Below are positions 8,926-17,265 of a stretch of 26,590 bases of DNA, piece after piece. The stretch is from Deltaproteobacteria bacterium. Lineage in GTDB: Bacteria; Desulfobacterota; Desulfobacteria; Desulfobacterales; JAFDCJ01. The position numbers and the translations under genes were made by a program. Within the stretch, counting starts at the first letter, position 1; each line of letters starts with the position of its first letter. A model generated the notes under the pieces. The model was given only the letters and a program-made list of their open reading frames with translations. It was not told where the DNA came from and did not search any database. Location: contig JAJRVC010000395.1 of NCBI GenBank assembly GCA_024277475.1, positions 1 to 26,590 of the forward strand, read 5' to 3'.

Positions 8926-11178
8926 ATGTCCCAACACGAAGTGGTTTCCTATGAAGGCATCGAACAGCTTTCTCTTGACGCCTTTGTAAGGCCTTCATAC
9001 CTGAACTACGCCATGTACGTTATCATGGACCGGGCCCTGCCGTTTATCGGCGATGGTTTCAAGCCCGTTCAGCGCCGGATTGTCTATGCGATGAGCGAAC
9101 TCGGCCTGCGCGTGACAACGAAGCATAAAAAATCGGCCCGTACCGTCGGTGACGTTTTAGGCAAATACCATCCCCACGGCGACGCAGCCTGTTACGAAGC
9201 CATGGTACTGATGGCCCAGGATTTTTCTTATCGCTATCCCCTGATCGACGGTCAGGGCAACTGGGGGTCGAACGCCTCGCCGAAAGAATTTGCGGCTATG
9301 CGATATACCGAGGCCCGTATGTCAGCTTATGCAAATGCTTTTCTTGCCGAGCTTTCGATGGGCACCGTTGATTGGACTCCCAACTTTGATGGCACTCTCA
9401 GCGAGCCGCGCATGCTTCCCGCCAGGCTGCCGAATGTTATTCTAAACGGCGCCACCGGCATCGCGGTGGGGATGGCAACCGACATCCCGCCCCACAACCT
9501 GAATGAAATCATTGAAGCCTGCGTGCTGCTGATCGACAACCCCAAATCCACCCTCGAGGATATTTATCAAATCATACAGGGGCCCGATTTTCCAACTGCG
9601 GCGGAAATTATTACGCCCAAAGAAGAAATTATCAACATTTATCGATCCGGACAGGGCTCCATTCGCATGAGGGCAACCTATGAATATGAAAATGGGGATA
9701 TCATTATCACTTCTCTTCCCTATCAGGTTTCACCCGCCAGGGTGATCGAGCAGGTCGCCTTGCAGATGAGAGAAAAAAAACTTTCTATGGTTTCCGATAT
9801 TCGCGACGTATCGGACCAGGAGGAACCGACGCGCCTTATGATCATGGCACGCTCCAACCGCGTGGACAAAGATGCCCTTATCAGTCATCTGTTTGCAACT
9901 ACCGATCTTGAAAAAAGCATTAAAGTTAACATGACCGTCATCGGGTTGAATCGCAAGCCGCAGACACTTGGGCTTTTGCAGATACTAAAACAATGGCTTA
10001 AATTTCGCAGACAAACAGTGATTCGCCGGCTGGAATTTCGCTTAAACAAAATCAAAGAACGTCTGCTTATACTCGATGGGCTGTTGATCGCCTACCTTAA
10101 TCTTGACGAGGTTATACGGATAATTCGTGAAAATGACGAGCCTAAACCGATTTTAATGAAAAAATTCGGGCTGACTGATGTACAGGCCGAGGCGGTTTTG
10201 CAGATACGGCTTCGTCAGCTTGCGAAACTTGAAGAGATCAAAATCAAAAATGAAAAACAGGACCTGGAAAAAGAAAGAGACTGGATCGAAAAAACGCTGG
10301 CATCAAGTCAGCGCCTGAAAACGCTGATGAAAACCGAGCTCAAAGAAGATGCGCAAAAATATGGCGACGAGCGCAGAACCCTGATTGTCGAACGCCGGGA
10401 AGCCCAGGCGATTAGGGAAGTCGAGCTTACGGCTGTCGAGCCGGTGACCGTAGTGCTGTCCGCCGGTGGATGGGTGCGTGCGGCCAGGGGACACGAAGTG
10501 GATCCCATCAATCTGAACTATAAGGCAGGTGATGAATTTTTAAGTGCCGCCCGCGGAAAAACCACTCACCCGGCAATCTTTTTTGATTCCGGGGGAAGGT
10601 CCTATTCGTTGCCGGCCCACACATTGGCTTCCGCACGGGGGCAGGGAGAACCACTGACCGGTAAACTGACGCCCTCGAACGGGGCCAGGTTTTTATCTGT
10701 TGTCATGGGTTTGCCGCATCAAAAGCTGTTGCTTGCCAGTGATGCGGGTTACGGTTTTATTACGAATATTGCTAATATGGTAACGAAAAACACCCGGGGC
10801 AAAGCCATGCTCACAGTGCCCGCAGATTCCGAGCCCTTGCCCCCCATTTATGTCAACAACTACGAAACCGACTATTTGGTTGCAATTACAACGGAAGGGT
10901 ACATGCTGGTTATCCCCGTCAAGGTACTGCCGGAGCTTCCCAGGGGTAAGGGCAACAAGATCATTCAAATCCCGCCCGCAAGGGTCAAAAAACGCGAGGA
11001 GGTTGTAAAATTGTTGGAAATTATACCGGAAGGTGCATCAATCAAGATTCACGCCGGCAAACAATCCGTTCGCTTCACACCCGGCATCATTTCTGATTTT
11101 ATCGGTGAGCGCGGACGTCGCGGCAAAAAACTTCCCCGGGGCTACCGCAAAGCGGATCGGATTGAACTCATTCTATAA
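8926..11178 (+). CDS. parC: DNA topoisomerase IV subunit A (ParC)
   Basis: DNA cleavage-religation subunit partnering ParE. At 750 residues it matches E. coli ParC (about 752). The winged-helix region has [18 protein letters not shown], and the catalytic tyrosine is Tyr127 in MRYTEARMS. The region around 435-470 is a coiled coil ([20 protein letters not shown]), and a beta-pinwheel C-terminal domain follows from about 500. The position equal to the E. coli quinolone-contact Ser80 is Ala87 (HGDAACYE), while the Glu84 equivalent (Glu91) is kept. The ATG is preceded by GGAG in the tail of the repeat element. The [12 protein letters not shown] stretch and lack of a GyrA-type QRRGG box favour ParC over GyrA. 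Confidence 0.95.
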   Translation: MSQHEVVSYEGIEQLSLDAFVRPSYLNYAMYVIMDRALPFIGDGFKPVQRRIVYAMSELGLRVTTKHKKSARTVGDVLGKYHPHGDAACYEAMVLMAQDFSYRYPLIDGQGNWGSNASPKEFAAMRYTEARMSAYANAFLAELSMGTVDWTPNFDGTLSEPRMLPARLPNVILNGATGIAVGMATDIPPHNLNEIIEACVLLIDNPKSTLEDIYQIIQGPDFPTAAEIITPKEEIINIYRSGQGSIRMRATYEYENGDIIITSLPYQVSPARVIEQVALQMREKKLSMVSDIRDVSDQEEPTRLMIMARSNRVDKDALISHLFATTDLEKSIKVNMTVIGLNRKPQTLGLLQILKQWLKFRRQTVIRRLEFRLNKIKERLLILDGLLIAYLNLDEVIRIIRENDEPKPILMKKFGLTDVQAEAVLQIRLRQLAKLEEIKIKNEKQDLEKERDWIEKTLASSQRLKTLMKTELKEDAQKYGDERRTLIVERREAQAIREVELTAVEPVTVVLSAGGWVRAARGHEVDPINLNYKAGDEFLSAARGKTTHPAIFFDSGGRSYSLPAHTLASARGQGEPLTGKLTPSNGARFLSVVMGLPHQKLLLASDAGYGFITNIANMVTKNTRGKAMLTVPADSEPLPPIYVNNYETDYLVAITTEGYMLVIPVKVLPELPRGKGNKIIQIPPARVKKREEVVKLLEIIPEGASIKIHAGKQSVRFTPGIISDFIGERGRRGKKLPRGYRKADRIELIL

Positions 11179-11353
11179 TGCCTTTCGCAAGGCTGAAAAA
11201 ATCATTCGATGCAATTGTCCATGGATTTTCTTTGGTTCGAATTACATTCCGGCCTGCGTTGGCGGCAGCACGGAGCAAGGGAGCAGTGTAGGCGATGTTC
11301 AAATATGCAATATCATCCGGCAGATCAAACAGGTGACGCTGGTTGGGTGTCAT
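11168..11353 (-). pseudogene. Truncated class V aminotransferase, N-terminal fragment
   Basis: A 61-residue frame on the minus strand with a good start: GAGGAG six bases before ATG at 11353. Its product begins MTPNQRHLFDLPDDIAYLNI and continues AYTAPLLRAAANAG, then NPWTIASNDFF, which is the N-terminal pattern of PLP-dependent class V aminotransferases (cysteine-desulfurase superfamily: LPDDxxYLNxAYxxPL...PW.I...DFF). The family is some 370-400 residues long, so about 85% is missing, including the PLP lysine. The frame runs into the 3' end of parC and stops there, overlapping it by 11 bases. This looks like the stump of a gene whose remainder was lost by deletion next to parC. A dispersed-repeat copy lies immediately upstream. 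Confidence 0.65.
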
Positions 11354-11375
11354 GAGTTTCTCCTCTGCAGGCGTT

Positions 11376-11435
11376 CACGGGTTCAAAGGTTCAGGGGTTC
11401 AAGGTTGCATTCTCGTCCCTGGACTGCATTTGGGA
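11376..11435. repeat. Dispersed GGTTCAAGG-type repeat, copy near aminotransferase remnant
   Basis: Successive GGTTC-rich units (gttcacggGTTCAAAGG, then GGTTCAGGGGTTCAAGG) are followed by a tail, TCGTCCCTGGACTGCATTTG. From 11388 the 40-odd bases match the reverse complement of 19678-19722 with about seven mismatches. This shows the repeat has a non-GGTTC tail and is a true homologous family, not only simple sequence. Confidence 0.55.
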
Positions 11436-11488
11436 TGCGTATTTACGAAAAAAGCATCAGCTTTGTCAGGCCTAATCCAAAATTTGCA

Positions 11489-11510
11489 GCCAAATTGGCC
11501 ATTATTTGGC
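11489..11510 (-). terminator. Hairpin just after the nitroreductase stop
   Basis: GCCAAAT and ATTTGGC form a perfect seven-base-pair stem with an eight-base loop, beginning four bases beyond the minus-strand stop codon at 11515. There is no long T-tract after it, so it may be a weak or Rho-assisted terminator or an mRNA 3' end stabiliser. Confidence 0.35.
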
Positions 11511-11514
11511 AAAA

Positions 11515-12318
11515 TCAGTGCCCCCGCGGAGCGGGATCTTCGACGGGCCCCCGGACGACCCGGGTATCTACTTTCCCTACAGGGGCCAGATATACTGAAA
11601 ACTCGTCTGTTCCATCAACATCCAACAATTTGTCCAGTTGCTCCTGATCGTAGGCCGCCACGGCACAGGTACCGGCCTGTATGGCTTCACACGCAAGGTA
11701 GAGATTTTGACAGACATGCCCGGCATCTATCAGGATAACCCGATGCGCCGCAAGGGAGTAACGCCATTCCATGCGATACGGCAGGGTTGTCCAGATAAAT
11801 GTCACCGCTCCCCCGGCGACGAAACTCTGCCCGAGGCAGGCACGAGAAAGTCTCATCTCCATGTTCTCCACTTCACAAACGAACAAAAGTTCGTTTGAAA
11901 CGGGTAGATAACGATAAAGCCCCTGCTGGATATCCTCTACCCTCATCACGAACAGGTAGGTTTCGAAACTATGACGTGCACCAGCCGACGGGACCGTTCG
12001 ATAGGCGAAGTTCCCGCTTGCCGGCTGCCTGATTCCCTGGGTAGCCCATAACAAAAAGGCAAGTTCGTCAATACACAGCCCCTTAGAGGTAAATTTGCGC
12101 CGGCTTTTTCTGTTGGACATCGCAGAGATAAGATCTCTGTTTTCAATATTTTGGGTCCATCGGTCTGGTGCCGGCAGCTGAATGCGGGGAGCATTCGAAT
12201 CATAAGGTTTCTCTATCGGGGGTACCGGAGTGCCTTTATGCTGGTCGGTATTACGAAAGTCGATGGATTTACGGATAGTGTCTTTAATAAAATATCGGTA
12301 CTGTTCAATCTCATTCAT
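11515..12318 (-). CDS. SagB/ThcOx-type nitroreductase family dehydrogenase
   Basis: FMN-dependent oxidoreductase of the SagB-type nitroreductase family, 267 residues. Visible motifs: SNRKSRRKF (FMN phosphate-binding region of the family), ELAFLLWATQGIR, PSAGARHSFETYL (the PSAG motif typical of SagB-like proteins), and the C-terminal FSVYLAPVGKVD. The frame could be read from 12366, but ATG at 12318 has GAAGGA eight bases upstream and gives a normal N-terminus, so I chose it. No thiazole/oxazole cyclodehydratase (YcaO) or precursor peptide gene is adjacent, so a role in peptide maturation is unsupported. Stand-alone members of this family are common in anaerobes with unknown substrates. Confidence 0.85.
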   Translation of the reverse strand: MNEIEQYRYFIKDTIRKSIDFRNTDQHKGTPVPPIEKPYDSNAPRIQLPAPDRWTQNIENRDLISAMSNRKSRRKFTSKGLCIDELAFLLWATQGIRQPASGNFAYRTVPSAGARHSFETYLFVMRVEDIQQGLYRYLPVSNELLFVCEVENMEMRLSRACLGQSFVAGGAVTFIWTTLPYRMEWRYSLAAHRVILIDAGHVCQNLYLACEAIQAGTCAVAAYDQEQLDKLLDVDGTDEFSVYLAPVGKVDTRVVRGPVEDPAPRGH

Positions 12319-12809
12319 ACAAAATTCCTTCAGGTGAGTGGAGGAAAACAATCCGGCTGATCTCATGTTGTTTTTCCACGAGGTGAGTAGATATCCTTAA
12401 TTCATTAAAAAATATTAATAAAATTAATTGTATAGGCCATACTTTGCGATTGCTGAACCGCGGACAAAATTCAGATAATTAAAGTTGATACCTACATTGC
12501 CGATATAAATGTTATTGACATGTCCGTTTGATATTCAATTCAATTGTAATCTTTGTAGCCTAACCCGGATAACCGGAAATAACAAATTACAATATCAAAA
12601 TTTCGAATAAAATCAAAAGCCAATAATGAGTCCGCTTGATGAGTCCGCCGCCGGCAGATTGGTCATTGTGATTTGTTTGTTATTTTAATTTTGGCTATTG
12701 TGACTGTATTTTGCTTTTTTTAACATAAAAATGCAGAACATCAGATATAAGAGCCTAAATTGAGATATCGTTAATTCTGACGGTGTTTACGTAGAACGGG
12801 GAAGATACG
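12319..12809. repeat. AT-rich intergenic region with inverted-repeat element
   Basis: About 490 bases without a convincing gene, between divergent genes. Arms AATAACAAATTACAAT (12578-12593) and, in reverse, ATTGTGATTTGTTTGTTATT (12665-12684) are imperfect inverted copies around a GC-rich core. The core holds a direct repeat of TGAGTCCGC (12627-12635 and 12640-12648). The layout resembles a decayed MITE-like element. Promoters for the nitroreductase (leftward) and the small ORF at 12810 should also lie here, but I cannot place them with confidence. Confidence 0.4.
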
Positions 12810-13004
12810 ATGTACAAAATGCCATGCTACGAAGCCAAATATTTCCATAAAAATTATTGGGAAGAAATCACCGACATCGAACTGATGGATGGGTTATATA
12901 AAATTTATACCCGGATTACCCCGGCAATAAAAGAAATGATACAGGGAAAAGAGGTGCGAACCGCAGATGCCGTTTACCGGTTGAAATGGAAAGGCGGAGG
13001 ATAA
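12810..13004 (+). CDS. Small conserved-looking hypothetical protein (64 aa)
   Basis: I do not recognise a named family. The 64-residue product starts MYKMPCYEAKYFHKNYWEEI and has an acidic/aromatic N-terminal half (YWEEITDIELMDGLYK) and a basic C-terminus (YRLKWKGGG). It has no signal peptide or membrane segment. GGGGAAG at 12798-12804 is well placed for ATG 12810, and codon use is ordinary, so I consider it real rather than a shadow. It lies alone, convergent with the universal stress gene. It may be a small cytosolic regulatory or accessory protein; function unknown. Confidence 0.6.
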   Translation: MYKMPCYEAKYFHKNYWEEITDIELMDGLYKIYTRITPAIKEMIQGKEVRTADAVYRLKWKGGG

Positions 13005-13058
13005 ACATAAGCACCGATGCTCCGAGAAGGCTTCATCACGCCCAACTCTGATTTGCCG

Positions 13059-14006
13059 TTAGCTCACCACCCAGACAGCCATATTGTCGAGTGTTTTAAT
13101 GATTCTTTCACTGAAACGGCCCCGGAAATACTCCTGGGTAAAACTGATTACCTCTCTGCGACCCACTACAATGGTGCCGAAATTGCCGGTAAAAGCGGTT
13201 TCAACAATTTTCTGGATAGCATTGCCTTGAACGACTATAAAGTCGCGGGATATTCGATCGGCATTGATTCCCGCATCCACTAGGCGCTGGGTCGCTTCGT
13301 CCATGTAAGGCTTAAACCTGTTTTCGTTGTACTCCCGCCAGTCCTGCGCGCCTTCGGTGGTATCCGGCCGTCCCTTGGTAATACGGGACAGAGCCGGTAA
13401 TTTGAGGCAGTGACAAATGGTAATTTCCTGGTCACCGTGACCGGCCAGGGCGCCGGCACTACTCACACCACGCATTGCTTCGATGGATTCATCCAGGGCG
13501 ATCAGAATTTTGCGGGATAGCGGCTTACCTCCGACGATTATGGTGGGAATATGCTTGATTTTATCTGCCAGTTTAGGTGCCATACTGCCCAGGATCAGGT
13601 CCTTTAACCGGCTGACACCGGTACGGCCCACAACAATGGCACTGTAATTCTGGTATGATTCCTGAATAATGTCTTTTAAAACCCCGGCTCTTTTTGTCTG
13701 GGTTTTTACGTAAACCGCCTTTTCAAGAAAACCGGCATCGGACAGGATCTTAATTGCTTTTTCCTTGAATTCTCCAATCGCCAGTTGATGATCCGCCAGC
13801 CATCCCATGACCTTGGTCTTTTCTGAGCGGTAAAGCGGATTGTTGCTCATGTCCCAGAATACTTCCGGGAAACCGGTTCCCACACTAAAAAGTACAATAT
13901 CGGTCTCGTCGGGGGGGAATAGTGTGCTGATATAGCGGACCGCTTCCAGGGACTGCTCGGATCCGTCAAAAGCCAGAAGTATTTTTCTCCGAATAGTGGT
14001 TTTCAA
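13059..14006 (-). CDS. Tandem-domain universal stress protein (UspA family)
   Basis: 315 residues with two Usp domains in tandem. The first (about 1-155) begins RRKILLAFDGSEQSLEAVRY and ends with the ATP-binding pattern VVGRTGVSRLKDLILGSMA (G-x2-G-x9-GS). The second (about 160-315) begins RKILIALDESIEAMRG, but its matching segment reads VVGRREVISFTQEYFRGRFSE, where the second Gly is replaced and the GS is lost; it probably does not bind ATP in the same way. TTG at 14006 is the likely start, with GGAGGT four bases upstream. It follows rnfB on the same strand after 170 bases and may be cotranscribed with the Rnf operon. Cytoplasmic stress or energy-state sensor; exact role unknown. Confidence 0.9.
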   Translation of the reverse strand: MKTTIRRKILLAFDGSEQSLEAVRYISTLFPPDETDIVLFSVGTGFPEVFWDMSNNPLYRSEKTKVMGWLADHQLAIGEFKEKAIKILSDAGFLEKAVYVKTQTKRAGVLKDIIQESYQNYSAIVVGRTGVSRLKDLILGSMAPKLADKIKHIPTIIVGGKPLSRKILIALDESIEAMRGVSSAGALAGHGDQEITICHCLKLPALSRITKGRPDTTEGAQDWREYNENRFKPYMDEATQRLVDAGINADRISRDFIVVQGNAIQKIVETAFTGNFGTIVVGRREVISFTQEYFRGRFSERIIKTLDNMAVWVVS

Positions 14007-14176
14007 GAGACCTCCGTGCCATCAGTTTCTTAAGTTTTGAGATATTTGCCCTCCAAGGCGGATCTACGACATTGTATGTCAATAAATTTTAAAATTCAAG
14101 CAGTGTGAAGTGGTCTAAAGTGACTAAAGCGGCTAAAGTTCAGGTTACATATCTACCGCACAGGGCTATCCCTAAT
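14007..14176. repeat. rnfB-usp spacer with 9-base tandem repeats
   Basis: Three degenerate 9-base units, GTCTAAAGT, GACTAAAGC and GGCTAAAGT, lie in tandem at 14113-14139. At 14049-14070 a sequence keeping CCCTCC and GGATCTACGA resembles the REP-like hairpins near 5259 but has lost its pairing. I see no terminator here, so read-through from rnfB into the stress gene is possible. Confidence 0.4.
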
Positions 14177-15088
14177 CTACCCCCGCCACTCCGTATCGTC
14201 AACCGTCGTTTTAAAATCCGGTTCGACCAGGGCAGGAGTTTCCAAATCCGCGGCTTTATCCAGATCATCTATTGTCGGTTCTCCCACAAAAACGAGTCTT
14301 TGGCGTTTACATTTTTTGCAGGCATCCAGTACCTCGAGAGAGCATGTCGGTGAGTAAGCATCATAGTCGATGGTAGACAGGTTGTCTTTTAGGGTGAAGA
14401 GATTTGAGGTCCTGGCGCAGGCACCACAACCGATGCAGCCCACATTGCAGACTGCAATGACATCCTTGCCCTTGTCTTTGTTCGAGCATGTCACAGCCAG
14501 CATCTGTTTTGATTTAAAAGGGGTGATGGTGATGATGTTACGGGGACACACCTTGGCGCAGGCCCCGCAGCCCACACATTTTTCATAATCCACAGTGGCC
14601 AGACCGTCGACGACATGCAGGGCGTCAAACATGCAGGCCTGGGCGCAATCCCCAAATCCCAGGCATCCATAGGTACAGCCCTGAACCCCGGTTACCAGGT
14701 TGGCGGCGGAACATCGCATTTCTCCGCGGTATTCATTTCTTCCCAGCCGGTCATCGTGGTGGGCACCGCAGTGCACGATGGGCCGGTAAGGCATTGTTTC
14801 TCCGACCTCCACCCCCATGATGGCAGCCACGGCCAGCGCGCAGCTCTGCCCGCCGACTGTACATTTGTTCACCTCCTCACTTTCCATGGCAACGGCTTCG
14901 GCATATTCACCACAGCCTACGTAACCGCACCCACCGCAGTTGGCCCCAGGCAGAACATTTATGATAGTCAGTGCCCGTTCGTCCACAGTCACATGAAATT
15001 TTTTATTAGCCCATCCGAGAATAGAAGTCAGCACGACTGCCATTGCCAGCATGGTCCCGGCCGAAAGGCCGATGGTTACCCAGGTCAT
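14177..15088 (-). CDS. rnfB: Rnf complex iron-sulfur subunit RnfB
   Basis: Entry point for ferredoxin electrons in the Rnf complex, on the cytoplasmic side with an N-terminal membrane anchor (residues about 5-26). A Cys-rich domain follows with Cys51, Cys54, Cys59 and Cys76 (ANCGGCGYVGCGEYAEAV). Two ferredoxin-type sets come next, at Cys138/142/148/152 and Cys171/174/177/181, then more Cys at 214, 218, 221 and 224. 303 residues is longer than E. coli RnfB (about 190) and resembles the multi-cluster form of anaerobes. ATG 15088 has TGGAGG six bases upstream. Unlike the other rnf genes it is not closely coupled: a 155-base gap with a 14-base homopolymer separates it from rnfA. Confidence 0.95.
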   Translation of the reverse strand: MTWVTIGLSAGTMLAMAVVLTSILGWANKKFHVTVDERALTIINVLPGANCGGCGYVGCGEYAEAVAMESEEVNKCTVGGQSCALAVAAIMGVEVGETMPYRPIVHCGAHHDDRLGRNEYRGEMRCSAANLVTGVQGCTYGCLGFGDCAQACMFDALHVVDGLATVDYEKCVGCGACAKVCPRNIITITPFKSKQMLAVTCSNKDKGKDVIAVCNVGCIGCGACARTSNLFTLKDNLSTIDYDAYSPTCSLEVLDACKKCKRQRLVFVGEPTIDDLDKAADLETPALVEPDFKTTVDDTEWRG

Positions 15089-15124
15089 TTATCCTCCATT
15101 ATTTCTACCGTTCCATTCGGACTT

Positions 15125-15138
15125 CCCCCCCCCCCCCC
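15125..15138. repeat. Homopolymer of 14 C (14 G in the rnfB leader)
   Basis: An uninterrupted run of 14 C on the plus strand, so 14 G in the transcript, ending 37 bases before the rnfB start codon and about 23 bases before its SD. It lies in the untranslated rnfA-rnfB gap. Tracts of this length often vary by slippage; it may also be a sequencing or assembly length error. Confidence 0.85.
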
Positions 15139-15243
15139 ATAGCTGTCAGGCTTAGAATTCGGGTGGATGGTACTTGGGAGAAATCTCAATTTACAAATAT
15201 TGGGTTGTTGATATTTGTGATTTATCGCTCTTGCTTCCTGTTT

Positions 15244-15948
15244 TCAGGGAGTGCCGGCCAGGACGGTTTTGAGACCGCTGTCAACACCATTAAATCCCAT
15301 GAATGCCATGGCCAGAATTCCCCCGACAATCAGGGTGATGGCAGCCCCTTTAAAGGGTGCGGGAATATCACACATGTCCAGCTCTTCCCGGATGCCTGCC
15401 ATGATAACGATGGCGATGGTAAAGCCGACACCGCCGAAAAACCCCAGGGCCAGGGAACGTCCCAGATCCCAGGCTTCGCTCGGATTTTCGACGCCGACAA
15501 TGTTGCCCATAACGGTCAAGCATGCAAACAGGATGGCACAGTTCGTCGTTATCAGCGGCAGAAAAACACCGAATGATTTGTACAGCGGCGGATAAAATTT
15601 GCGCACATACATTTCTACAAACTGAACTGAAGATGCAATTGAAAAAATATAAACAATGTAGGTTAAAATTGTCAGGTCGATGCCGGCGGCCTTCTCGGCC
15701 GACATGAAATATCCTGCTAACCAGCGGGATATGGGTGCCCCCGGCATCAAAACAAGCGTGGTAATCGTCCAGCTTAAAAAAACGGCAATGGTCATCACAA
15801 ACGTGACCGCGCTTCCCATTCCCAGGGCCATGTCCACCCGCCGTGAGACGCCGATGAAAGGACAAATGCCGACAAAATAATACAGCACGAAATTGTTAAT
15901 CAACGCAGCGCTGATGGAAATCAGAAAAATATCAAATATATAATCCAC
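15244..15948 (-). CDS. rnfA: Rnf complex membrane subunit RnfA
   Basis: Six-helix inner-membrane subunit that with RnfE forms the electron-conducting, ion-translocating core. Two conserved Cys motifs are present, [11 protein letters not shown] and [13 protein letters not shown]; in characterised Rnf these RnfA/RnfE half-helix cysteines hold a membrane-embedded iron-sulfur cluster. 234 residues exceeds the usual 190-200; the excess is an insertion around [18 protein letters not shown] (about residues 69-88) and a longer C-terminus. It begins with GTG at 15948, twelve bases past rnfE, with GAGGGA as the SD. Confidence 0.95.
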   Translation of the reverse strand: MDYIFDIFLISISAALINNFVLYYFVGICPFIGVSRRVDMALGMGSAVTFVMTIAVFLSWTITTLVLMPGAPISRWLAGYFMSAEKAAGIDLTILTYIVYIFSIASSVQFVEMYVRKFYPPLYKSFGVFLPLITTNCAILFACLTVMGNIVGVENPSEAWDLGRSLALGFFGGVGFTIAIVIMAGIREELDMCDIPAPFKGAAITLIVGGILAMAFMGFNGVDSGLKTVLAGTP

Positions 15949-15960
15949 AGGTTATCCCTC

Positions 15961-16578
15961 TCACATCTTTTTATCCGAACGGAAGGAATCGATCCAGTTG
16001 ACCATTGCCAACAGCAGGCCAAAGGTCAAAAAGGCGCCGGGCGGCAAAACCATGATCACCCACGAGGGCCAGGCAGTCGGCATCATTTGGATGCCTGCAA
16101 TCATCCCGGTGCCCAGAATCTCACGGATGACTGCAATACTGGTCAGTGCCAGACCAAACCCGATGGCCTGACCTACGGCATCTGCAGATGCGGCCAGAAC
16201 ATTTTGCCGGGAGGCACACACTTCACACCGGCAGATGATAATGCAATTGACGATAATCAAGGGGATGTAAGGCCCCAGGGCTTTGCTCATCTGGTACATG
16301 TAAGCGGCCAGCAGACGGTCGACAATCGTCACAAAGGTTGCAATCGTCAGCGTAAAAACGACGATCCGCAAATGCGGTTTGAGCAAATTGCGAATGAGGC
16401 TGATGATGATGTTGGCACTTAAAAGAACAACCCCCACGGCGGCTGCCATCGTCAAAGCGGGTTTCAGGCCGTTGGTTACCGCCAGAGTCGGGCAAAGTCC
16501 AAGAAGTTGACGATAGACGGGATTCTCAGGCAGGATGCCTTGAATAAATCGCTCAAATGGAGTCGGTAGGTCTGTCAT
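15961..16578 (-). CDS. rnfE: Rnf complex membrane subunit RnfE
   Basis: Membrane partner and paralogue of RnfA, 205 residues with six predicted helices. The motifs LLGLCPTLAVTNG and PLIIVNCIIICRCEVCASRQ match the RnfE family and supply the Cys ligands of the core cluster. Three extra Cys/Arg positions (CRCEVC) stand where many RnfE proteins have GRAEAFA, a local difference. ATG 16578 directly follows the rnfG stop codon (TAAATG), showing tight translational coupling. Confidence 0.95.
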   Translation of the reverse strand: MTDLPTPFERFIQGILPENPVYRQLLGLCPTLAVTNGLKPALTMAAAVGVVLLSANIIISLIRNLLKPHLRIVVFTLTIATFVTIVDRLLAAYMYQMSKALGPYIPLIIVNCIIICRCEVCASRQNVLAASADAVGQAIGFGLALTSIAVIREILGTGMIAGIQMMPTAWPSWVIMVLPPGAFLTFGLLLAMVNWIDSFRSDKKM

Positions 16579-17265
16579 TTACAGTCGCCTTTCAGAAAAC
16601 CGGATCGTTGCCGGAGTCAGCCGTCCTTTTACATCATTGACGGTGCGGTTTACGATTCGGGTAACGCTGCGGGATGAGATGGTGGCACCGGTAATGGCAT
16701 CTATCGTGTTGGGTGCCCGGCTTTTGTCCTTTATAACTACCAGCGGCGTACTGGTCTTTTTTCGTATAAATTGATTACGCCATTGAGGAGAGCTTATTTT
16801 ATTTCCCAGCCCCGGGGTCTCTTTCTGCTGCAGGATAAAAAGCCCCGTGATGGTATCTGCGCTGGGATCGAGGCCGATGATTAACTCGATTTTATCAGCA
16901 TAACCCTGACCGCCGGCCTTGATCACCCAACCGGCCAGTTTGCCCTCATGGGTCACGCGGAATAGATTGTAGTAGACGGTCTTACCATCCTTTTTGATCG
17001 TAATCGTGCCGGGGGTGATATCCAATGATGAGTTTCGGTTCGCCATTTCTCCGGCTGTTGCTGCGCCCCATACCAGCTCGGGAACCTGCTCAAGGGTCTC
17101 ATTTAATTTGTTGGCCGCGATGATCCCGCTGAGATTGACTTGAACAGCGGCCAGGGCAACTCCAAAAATAAGCGCCAGCACCAAAATCAGCCATGCCTGG
17201 GCAAAATTGCTGTTTTGAAACCGGCCGAAAGTTCCAGTCGATCCTTTCTTGAGGACTCGTTCCAA
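16579..17265 (-). CDS. rnfG: Rnf complex flavoprotein subunit RnfG
   Basis: Membrane-anchored subunit carrying covalent FMN on the outer face. One N-terminal transmembrane helix spans about residues 22-45. The FMN attachment motif is DAITGATISS with Thr195 as the flavinylated residue, and the KETPGLG segment (148-154) is the family signature. Length 228 fits. The start is TTG at 17265, immediately after the rnfD stop, with GGAGG about nine bases upstream. An ApbE flavin transferase is needed for maturation; none lies in this window. Confidence 0.95.
   Translation of the reverse strand: MERVLKKGSTGTFGRFQNSNFAQAWLILVLALIFGVALAAVQVNLSGIIAANKLNETLEQVPELVWGAATAGEMANRNSSLDITPGTITIKKDGKTVYYNLFRVTHEGKLAGWVIKAGGQGYADKIELIIGLDPSADTITGLFILQQKETPGLGNKISSPQWRNQFIRKKTSTPLVVIKDKSRAPNTIDAITGATISSRSVTRIVNRTVNDVKGRLTPATIRFSERRL

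Noticed and set aside
11033..11647. 204-codon plus-strand ORF spanning the parC end and the nitroreductase gene
   Set aside because: It overlaps parC in another frame, crosses the aminotransferase remnant and a repeat, and has no recognisable domain.
12631..12660. GATGAGTCCG resembling a hammerhead ribozyme core
   Set aside because: The required CUGAUGA is not exact (CUUGAUGA), and the matching stem II and GAAA segment are absent.
15125..15138. The C run as proof of phase variation
   Set aside because: Only one length is visible in a single sequence, so I kept it as a candidate finding and did not call it a demonstrated switch.
14615..15142. Long plus-strand ORFs opposite the rnf genes (for example 175 codons here)
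   Set aside because: They are antisense to strongly conserved Cys-rich or membrane proteins and show the composition expected of shadow frames.
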